Made by a program: the position numbers and the translations under genes. From Porticoccaceae bacterium (lineage in GTDB: Bacteria; Pseudomonadota; Gammaproteobacteria; Pseudomonadales; Porticoccaceae): a stretch of DNA of 11,348 nucleotides. Below, in pieces: positions 6,194 through 11,348 of this stretch; position 1 is the first letter of the stretch, and the number at the start of each line of letters is the position of its first letter. The stretch is taken from NCBI GenBank assembly GCA_002591625.1, contig PCDB01000022.1, positions 1-11,348 of the forward strand, read 5' to 3'. The notes under the pieces are model-generated. The model had not been told where the DNA came from and did no database searches. It was given only the letters and a program-made list of their open reading frames with translations.

Positions 6194-7498
6194 ATGGAAT
6201 CTCTAATTGATAGCTATGACAAACTGGCCGTGATCGGTCTCGGTTACGTGGGGCTTCCGCTAGCGGTAGAATTTGGCAAGAAAATAGATACTACTGGCTA
6301 TGATATAAATACAAATCGTATCACCGAATTGAACTCGGGAATAGATAGCACGCTTGAGGTAACAAGCGATGCTTTAACGAGTGCTCACTTTCTAAAGTTC
6401 ACTGCGAACACAAACGATCTCAAAAGTTGCAAGCTTTTTATTATCACAGTTCCTACACCAATCGATAGCGCCAATCGACCTAACCTGTCAGCCCTTGAAC
6501 AGGCTACCAAATTAGTTGGTGATTCAATGAAAGAGGGAAGTATTGTTATTTATGAGTCGACAGTTTATCCGGGTTGTACCGAGGAGATATGCGTCCCGAT
6601 ACTAGAGGAGAGATCAGGGCTCCGTTACAACATTGATTTCTTTTGCGGTTATAGCCCTGAGCGGATAAACCCCGGAGACAAAATCAATACCCTAACAAAA
6701 ATCACTAAAGTGACGAGTGGTTCAAATGACTGGGTGGCCCGATTAATAGACGATTTATATCAGTCAATCATTGAGGCAGGAACTTTTAGAGCAACCTCAA
6801 TCAAAGTTGCTGAGGCCGCAAAAGTGATAGAGAACACGCAACGAGATTTAAATATCGCCTTAGTCAACGAATTGTCAGTTATCTTTGATCGTCTAGAGAT
6901 TGATACTTTGGAGGTTCTGTCGGCCGCCGAGAGTAAATGGAATTTTCTGCCCTTCAAGCCGGGCATGGTGGGCGGTCACTGCATAGGGGTTGATCCCTAC
7001 TATCTGACGCATAAGGCTGAGATGGTAGGATACAGTCCTCAGGTTATTCTTGCGGGGAGACGGATCAACGACAATATGGCAAAGTATGCGGCGAATTGTG
7101 TCATAAAAAAAATGGTCCAGAATAAAATCGATCTTGCCTCGGCGAAAATTGGTGTCCTTGGCATAACTTTCAAGGAAAACTGTCCTGATATCCGAAATAG
7201 CAAAATTTTTGATTTAATCGAGGAGTTCAAGTCATGGGGTGTCGAAGTAAAAATCCATGATCCTTGGGCAAATAAAGATGAGGTCAAAATTCAGTATGGA
7301 CTCGAATTGTCTTCATTTGACTTGATGAACGATTTGCAGGCCATTGTTGTGGCAGTCGGACACAAGCAATTTAGATCATTGAATGGAGCGGTCTTGCGAA
7401 AAACTTGCGATACTCAAAGACCAGTATTGGGAGATATTAAGGGTATATATGACAGACTGGTCATGCAGAAACTTGGCTTTACAGTTTTTAGACTATGA
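6194..7498 (+). CDS. wbpA: UDP-N-acetyl-D-glucosamine 6-dehydrogenase (WbpA-like)
   Basis: NAD-dependent nucleotide-sugar dehydrogenase that oxidises C6 of UDP-GlcNAc to give UDP-GlcNAcA, the first step to UDP-diacetamido-glucuronic acid. The 434 residues show the NAD-binding GLGYVG (15-20), the VPTP segment after strand 4, ESTVYPGCT, YSPERINPGDK, the central helix IENTQRDLNIALVNE, and the active-site loop FKPGMVGGHCIGVDPYY with catalytic Cys263, then the C-terminal UDP-binding domain with GITFKENCPDIRNS. These motifs are those of the WbpA/WbpO/TviB branch, which uses N-acetylated sugars, not of UDP-glucose dehydrogenase. Sequence alone leaves UDP-GalNAc as an alternative, but wbpB, wbpD and wbpE directly downstream argue for UDP-GlcNAc. 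It heads a tight operon; the 53-bp gap upstream has a TTGACA without a well-placed -10. Confidence 0.93.
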   Translation: MESLIDSYDKLAVIGLGYVGLPLAVEFGKKIDTTGYDINTNRITELNSGIDSTLEVTSDALTSAHFLKFTANTNDLKSCKLFIITVPTPIDSANRPNLSALEQATKLVGDSMKEGSIVIYESTVYPGCTEEICVPILEERSGLRYNIDFFCGYSPERINPGDKINTLTKITKVTSGSNDWVARLIDDLYQSIIEAGTFRATSIKVAEAAKVIENTQRDLNIALVNELSVIFDRLEIDTLEVLSAAESKWNFLPFKPGMVGGHCIGVDPYYLTHKAEMVGYSPQVILAGRRINDNMAKYAANCVIKKMVQNKIDLASAKIGVLGITFKENCPDIRNSKIFDLIEEFKSWGVEVKIHDPWANKDEVKIQYGLELSSFDLMNDLQAIVVAVGHKQFRSLNGAVLRKTCDTQRPVLGDIKGIYDRLVMQKLGFTVFRL

Positions 7499-7500
7499 GG
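7497..7500 (+). promoter_or_regulatory. Ribosome binding site deciding a TTG start (wbpB)
   Basis: GAGG overlaps the TGA stop of wbpA and stands seven bases before the TTG at 7508. It supports TTG as the initiation codon, in agreement with the start [17 protein letters not shown] recalled for WbpB. Confidence 0.55.
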
Positions 7501-7507
7501 TTTTGAT

Positions 7508-8458
7508 TTGAAAAATTTTGCCGTAATTGGCGCAGCCGGTTACATAGCGCCGAGACATTTTCAGGCGATCAAGATGACAAAAAATAACCTTGCTGTCGCC
7601 ATGGACATTAATGATTCTGTTGGCGTTATTGATAGCTACTTTCCTAAAGCTGAGTTCTTTACTGAATTTGAAGATTTTTCGGAGTACATAGACAAACTAA
7701 CCTCATTGGGTAAGCAGGTTGACTATATCGTCGTATGCAGCCCGAATTTTTGTCATGTGAAACATATTGAGTTTGGACTTGAAAGAGGCATCGATGTCAT
7801 ATGTGAAAAGCCGTTAGTGCTTTGCTTGAACGAGCTCGAGACTCTGATCGCTCTCGAAAGAAGTTATGGCGCTAAAGTTTATTCAATATTGCAACTTCGG
7901 CTTCACCCCTCGATCATTGCTTTGCGACAAAAAGTGCAAAATGCACCTAAAAACAAAATTTTCGATTTAGATCTGACGTATATCACTGCTAGGGGTAAAT
8001 GGTACCTCAGGTCCTGGAAGGGGTCTGATCAAAAATCTGGGGGCTTGTCTACTAATATTGGGGTTCATTTTTATGATATGTTGCATCATATTTTCGGTGA
8101 GGTTAAGCACAATGAGGTGCACTTTAGGGACAAGAGAAGCGCGAGCGGATACCTTGAATATGAACGAGCTAGAGTAAAGTGGTTCCTATCCATTAATTCT
8201 GAAAACCTTCCAAACGAAGCTATCGCTGAAAATAAAATGACATACCGCAGTATAGTAATAGGCGATCGAGAGCTGGAATTCTCGTCCGGGTTCACTGATC
8301 TTCATGTGCAGAGCTATCAAAGTATACTTGTTGGAGATGGTTTTGGTATAAGCGAAAACAGGGCTGCGATAAAGACAGTCGAAAGAATCCGAAATCAAGC
8401 AGTAGTGAATGCAACCAGCAAGGCGCACTCTTTGTTGGAAAATGTAATCAGGGGCTAG
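7508..8458 (+). CDS. wbpB: UDP-N-acetyl-2-amino-2-deoxyglucuronate 3-oxidase (WbpB)
   Basis: Gfo/Idh/MocA-family NAD-dependent oxidoreductase that oxidises C3 of UDP-GlcNAcA to the 3-keto sugar. In P. aeruginosa the enzyme works together with WbpE and recycles its tightly bound NADH with 2-oxoglutarate. The 316 residues contain the nucleotide-binding [12 protein letters not shown] (6-17), [11 protein letters not shown], the family CEKPLV motif with Lys101, and the active-site segment [11 protein letters not shown] with His187 and Asp190. The stretches [17 protein letters not shown] and [15 protein letters not shown] closely match P. aeruginosa WbpB as I recall it, and length is equal. The start codon is TTG, nine bases after the wbpA stop, and may lower its translation relative to neighbours. 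It is followed four bases later by wbpD. Confidence in function is high because of motif identity and the conserved gene set. Confidence 0.93.
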   Translation: MKNFAVIGAAGYIAPRHFQAIKMTKNNLAVAMDINDSVGVIDSYFPKAEFFTEFEDFSEYIDKLTSLGKQVDYIVVCSPNFCHVKHIEFGLERGIDVICEKPLVLCLNELETLIALERSYGAKVYSILQLRLHPSIIALRQKVQNAPKNKIFDLDLTYITARGKWYLRSWKGSDQKSGGLSTNIGVHFYDMLHHIFGEVKHNEVHFRDKRSASGYLEYERARVKWFLSINSENLPNEAIAENKMTYRSIVIGDRELEFSSGFTDLHVQSYQSILVGDGFGISENRAAIKTVERIRNQAVVNATSKAHSLLENVIRG

Positions 8459-8462
8459 AATC

Positions 8463-9044
8463 ATGGGGTACTTTCAGCACGACACCGCTGTGGTAGATGA
8501 TGGAGCGCAAATAGGTGATGGATCAACCATCTGGCATTTTGTTCATGTCTGCAATGATGCAAAAATAGGAGAGAAAGTCTCTCTAGGCCAGAATGTATAC
8601 GTGGGTAATCGTGTCTTGATAGGTGATCGTTGTAAGATACAAAACAACGTCTCAGTATATGATAATGTATTTATCGAAGATGATGTGTTTTGTGGCCCTT
8701 CGATGGTTTTCACTAATGTTTATAACCCTAGGTCATTTATTGAACGCAAAGACGAGTTTAGGGACACCTACGTAAAAAAAGGAGCTTCGCTAGGAGCTAA
8801 CTGCACCATAATTTGCGGCGTTGTTATTGGAGAATACTCTTTTGTAGGAGCGGGCGCGGTTGTCAATTCTGATGTGCTTCCCTATGCACTAGTGGTTGGT
8901 GTGCCAGCGAAACAAGTAGGCTGGATGAGTGAATTTGGTGAGCAACTAGATTTGCCTCTCAGAGGGTCTGCCAAGACGATATGTAAGCATACAGGCCATG
9001 TTTATCAATTGGATAAAGGACGGCTGCATAAATTAGAAGGCTAG
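8463..9044 (+). CDS. wbpD: UDP-2-acetamido-3-amino-2,3-dideoxyglucuronate N-acetyltransferase (WbpD)
   Basis: Left-handed beta-helix acetyltransferase that uses acetyl-CoA to acetylate the 3-amino group of UDP-GlcNAc3NA, giving UDP-GlcNAc3NAcA. The 193 residues show hexapeptide repeats over about 8-150 (for example [30 protein letters not shown]), with the loop insertion [20 protein letters not shown] (about 80-99) characteristic of this branch, and the [15 protein letters not shown] end of the coil. The C-terminal 40 residues include [13 protein letters not shown], a tail of the type seen in WbpD relatives. The active form is expected to be a trimer in the cytosol. It starts four bases after wbpB and ends three bases before wbpE, so it is certainly part of the same operon. 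Confidence 0.92.
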   Translation: MGYFQHDTAVVDDGAQIGDGSTIWHFVHVCNDAKIGEKVSLGQNVYVGNRVLIGDRCKIQNNVSVYDNVFIEDDVFCGPSMVFTNVYNPRSFIERKDEFRDTYVKKGASLGANCTIICGVVIGEYSFVGAGAVVNSDVLPYALVVGVPAKQVGWMSEFGEQLDLPLRGSAKTICKHTGHVYQLDKGRLHKLEG

Positions 9045-9047
9045 CGG

Positions 9048-10112
9048 ATGCAATTCATTGACCTTGCCGCGCAGTACAGGCATTTAAAGAGTCGTATAGA
9101 TTCTCGAATTGAAAGGGTGTTAAGTCACGGGCAATATATCATGGGTCCCGAGGTTCTTGAATTCGAATCGCTGCTTGCCGACTACATTGGTGTCAAGCAT
9201 TGTATCTCATGTGCTAATGGCACCGATGCATTGTCTTTGTGTTTGATGGCTCTCGATTGCAAGGAGGGAGATGCGGTATTCTGTCCCTCCTTTACCTTTT
9301 TTGCGACTGCTGAAACAATAGCCTACCAAAAAGCAACGCCGGTATTTGTGGATTCTGATAGCAAGTTATTTAATATTTGTCCCACCGATTTAGAGTCTCA
9401 AATTAAAAAAGTCATCAAGAATCGTCAGCTTATACCAAAAGCTATAATAGCCGTAGATTTATTTGGATTGCCCGCGAATTACCCTGAGATTGAGGCTCTT
9501 GCGTCTAAATATAGCTTAGGACTTATTGAGGATGCAGCTCAGGGTCTTGGTGGTGAAATTCGCGGAAAAAAAGCGGGCTCATTCGGCGATATAGCTGCAA
9601 CGAGTTTTTTCCCTGCCAAACCACTGGGATGTTATGGCGATGGCGGTGCTGTGTTAACAAATAATGACCATTATGCTGAACTTCTAAAGTCGCTAAGGGT
9701 GCACGGGAAGGGGGTCGATAAATATGACAACATCAGAATAGGAATGAATAGTCGTTTGGATACTATTCAAGCCGCAATCTTGATTGAAAAATTGGCCGAG
9801 TTTCCTGAAGAACTTCATGCAAGAAATATCCATGCGGAAAAATATAGTAAACTATACAGCGGTTTGTTTGAGATTCCTGAAGTACCAGAGGGTTATAAAA
9901 GTTCATGGGCGCAGTACACCCTCAAAGCTGACAACCGTGACATTGCTATCTCAGGTTTTACTGCAAAGGGAATTCCAACAGCCATTTATTACAAAAACTG
10001 TTTGCATCAGCAGATCGCCTTTGAATACCTGAACTACACTGACGCAGATCTTCCAGTTGCATCGACCCTTGCTAAACAAGTTTTCAGTTTGCCGATGCAC
10101 GCATATTTGTAA
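9048..10112 (+). CDS. wbpE: UDP-3-keto sugar aminotransferase (WbpE), short C-terminus
   Basis: PLP-dependent DegT/DnrJ/EryC1/StrS aminotransferase that puts an amino group from glutamate on C3 of the keto sugar made by WbpB. The 354 residues carry HGQYIMGPEV, the cofactor-binding SCANGTDAL, EDAAQ (Asp162, Gln165), the PLP lysine in FFPAKPLGCYGDGG (Lys191) and NSRLDTIQAAIL. An extra segment before AIIAVDLFGLPANY makes it more like a long WbpE subfamily than the P. aeruginosa form. Translation stops immediately after SLPMHAYL. In relatives this motif is followed by about 13-18 residues forming a final helix, so the C-terminus appears shortened. No frame past the stop restores a family-like tail. 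AAGG at 9037-9040 is a good ribosome binding site. Activity is likely but the missing helix leaves some doubt. Confidence 0.9.
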   Translation: MQFIDLAAQYRHLKSRIDSRIERVLSHGQYIMGPEVLEFESLLADYIGVKHCISCANGTDALSLCLMALDCKEGDAVFCPSFTFFATAETIAYQKATPVFVDSDSKLFNICPTDLESQIKKVIKNRQLIPKAIIAVDLFGLPANYPEIEALASKYSLGLIEDAAQGLGGEIRGKKAGSFGDIAATSFFPAKPLGCYGDGGAVLTNNDHYAELLKSLRVHGKGVDKYDNIRIGMNSRLDTIQAAILIEKLAEFPEELHARNIHAEKYSKLYSGLFEIPEVPEGYKSSWAQYTLKADNRDIAISGFTAKGIPTAIYYKNCLHQQIAFEYLNYTDADLPVASTLAKQVFSLPMHAYL

Positions 10113-10116
10113 AAAA

Positions 10117-11348
10117 ATGCTTCGAAAAATTATCAATGTTTTTTCGGCCGCGCTTATTATCCAGTGCTCTAATTTGATCCTATACATAGTGCTGGCTCGC
10201 TGCTTGAGAGTGGATGATTTTGCTTCTTTCCGACAGTTATTTCTAATTCATGGCATCCTTAATGCAGTCAGCTTTTCTGCCTTGCCAACATGCTTGCTAT
10301 ATTTCTCCGGCCGTTCTGAGACTTATATCGAAAAAATGGAGTACATTAACTCGATTTGTCTCGTTACTCTGGTGGTTTCTGCCGCCCTAACTTTTTTTCT
10401 GTATTTAAGTGCCGGTGAGCTCGCCGTTTTATTTAACAATGAAGCTTTGGCCTCAATTATTCCTCATTTTTCGATAGCCTCGGTTGGTGTATTATTCATA
10501 ATCTTAATGCCATCAGTCTTGATAATCCTTGATCAAACGAAAACGCAGATTATGCTCGCTTTTGGCTCAGCATTGTTCACTATGTTGCCCACAATAATAT
10601 TCGCATTAAATGAAAGGTCCTTAATTGACATTGTTAGGGTACTGTCGATCATGTACTTTTTCGTCGGTTTTACCCTCTTTGCGGTCATACTTTATTTTTG
10701 CAAGGTTTCGGGCAGTAAAAGCCTTCCATCTTGGCAGAAAATTTTTGCCATTCTGCGCTATTCTTGGCCTCTGCTTTTGGCTAGTGGCGTCTCCATACTC
10801 GGATTAAAAATTGATCATCTTCTGATCTCCAGTATTCTGGGTGTCACTGCCTACGGGATTTATAGCGTTGGTGCATTTGAAATCCCTATCTTCAGCCTTG
10901 CTCAGAATAGTGTGACATCCGTTTTAATTCCTCTTGTCACCGAAAAGCTTAAAAAGGCGGATTATGTGGGAGCAAAAAAAATATGGAGCAAAGCAATAAC
11001 TAGAACCGCGTGGGTTACGTTCCCGATCGCTACCATACTGATTCTGCATGCCGAAGACCTCGTCGTTCTGCTTTTTGGAGGTAACTATCAAGATTCTGCG
11101 CCTATTTTTGCCATTTTTACTGCATTGGTATATGTCCGGGTCGTCACCTTTGGAATGGCTTTGCGTTCCGTGGGAAAAACCAAACTAGAGCTGCTTGCAG
11201 CGATTATTTATTTGTTTTTCGGTGTGGTTGGTGCTTATTACTTAATACCACTTCATGGATTAACTGGGGCAGCTGCATGGGTCTTAGTTAATACGGTCTT
11301 AATGGCCATGACACTGTCTTTACTTACTTATAGAGTAACCAGTGGTAA
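10117..11348 (+). CDS. wzx: Wzx-type oligosaccharide flippase (3' partial)
   Basis: Polytopic inner-membrane flippase of the polysaccharide transporter (MATE/MOP-like) superfamily, which moves undecaprenyl-linked repeat units to the periplasmic face for polymerisation. The frame is open from ATG 10117 to the right edge, giving 410 complete codons. The product begins MLRKIINVFSAALIIQCSN and shows roughly eleven or twelve hydrophobic segments with short charged loops. Typical features are the LRVDDFASFRQLFL segment after TM1, ILRYSWPLLLASGVSIL at the start of the second half with KIDHLLISSILGVTAYGIY, and LVVLLFGGNYQDSAPIF near the end. The start lies four bases after the wbpE stop inside an A7 run, with no evident Shine-Dalgarno, suggesting coupled translation. 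Only the C-terminal end is missing. Flippase families are diverse, so substrate identity rests on the neighbours. Confidence 0.85.
   Translation, partial: MLRKIINVFSAALIIQCSNLILYIVLARCLRVDDFASFRQLFLIHGILNAVSFSALPTCLLYFSGRSETYIEKMEYINSICLVTLVVSAALTFFLYLSAGELAVLFNNEALASIIPHFSIASVGVLFIILMPSVLIILDQTKTQIMLAFGSALFTMLPTIIFALNERSLIDIVRVLSIMYFFVGFTLFAVILYFCKVSGSKSLPSWQKIFAILRYSWPLLLASGVSILGLKIDHLLISSILGVTAYGIYSVGAFEIPIFSLAQNSVTSVLIPLVTEKLKKADYVGAKKIWSKAITRTAWVTFPIATILILHAEDLVVLLFGGNYQDSAPIFAIFTALVYVRVVTFGMALRSVGKTKLELLAAIIYLFFGVVGAYYLIPLHGLTGAAAWVLVNTVLMAMTLSLLTYRVTSG

Noticed and set aside
6262..6272. AGCGGTAGAAT resembling the RfaH ops element (GGCGGTAGCNT)
   Set aside because: It lies inside wbpA and is explained by conserved codons of the LPLAVEF segment; ops elements lie in untranslated leaders.
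8186..8464. Minus-strand reading frame opposite wbpB
   Set aside because: It is fully antisense to a well-conserved gene and has no motif or start signal of its own.
10625..10807. Short + strand reading frame inside wzx
   Set aside because: It is a shadow in another frame; the wzx frame is open throughout and encodes a coherent membrane protein.
1..11348. CRISPR array, tRNA/rRNA gene, insertion sequence or transposase
   Set aside because: I saw no regularly spaced direct repeats, no RNA gene signature and no transposase motif on either strand.

Overview
The window is part of a surface-polysaccharide (O-antigen, capsule or exopolysaccharide) biosynthesis and export locus from a Gram-negative bacterium. 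All ten genes lie on the + strand, and both end genes are cut by the window edges. The outer-membrane type export protein, the Wzz-type chain-length protein and a WbpA/B/D/E set very like that of Pseudomonas aeruginosa suggest a gammaproteobacterium, perhaps environmental or marine with moderate G+C. The genus cannot be fixed from sequence reading alone.

Left part (2-4546): a large multi-SLBB polysaccharide export protein, open at its 5' end; a Wzz-type chain-length regulator that overlaps it by one base (TAATG); and, after a 124-bp gap, a WecA/WbpL-like polyprenyl-phosphate sugar-1-phosphate transferase that would start the repeat unit on undecaprenyl phosphate.

Middle (4547-6140): a 190-bp AT-rich, palindrome-rich intergenic stretch with a CRP/Vfr-like half-site pair (GTGA-N6-TCAC). 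It is followed by a winged-helix regulator of the MarR-like EPS-associated type and, with no gap, a PfkB-family (adenosine-kinase-like) kinase. This stretch looks like an internal control point that splits the locus into two transcription units.

Right part (6194-11348): a compact operon wbpA-wbpB-wbpD-wbpE-wzx with gaps of 3-9 nt. By homology, the first four convert UDP-GlcNAc to UDP-2,3-diacetamido-2,3-dideoxy-D-glucuronic acid: 6-dehydrogenation by WbpA, 3-oxidation by WbpB, transamination by WbpE and N-acetylation by WbpD. The final gene is a Wzx-type flippase open at the right edge. Wzy polymerase, the other glycosyltransferases and any C2-epimerase (WbpI type) are not in the window and probably lie downstream.

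The system is a recognisable Wzx/Wzy-type pathway. I found no clearly unprecedented machine. The least explained parts are the structured intergenic region before the regulator, the kinase joined to the regulator, and the abrupt C-terminus of WbpE at the wzx junction.
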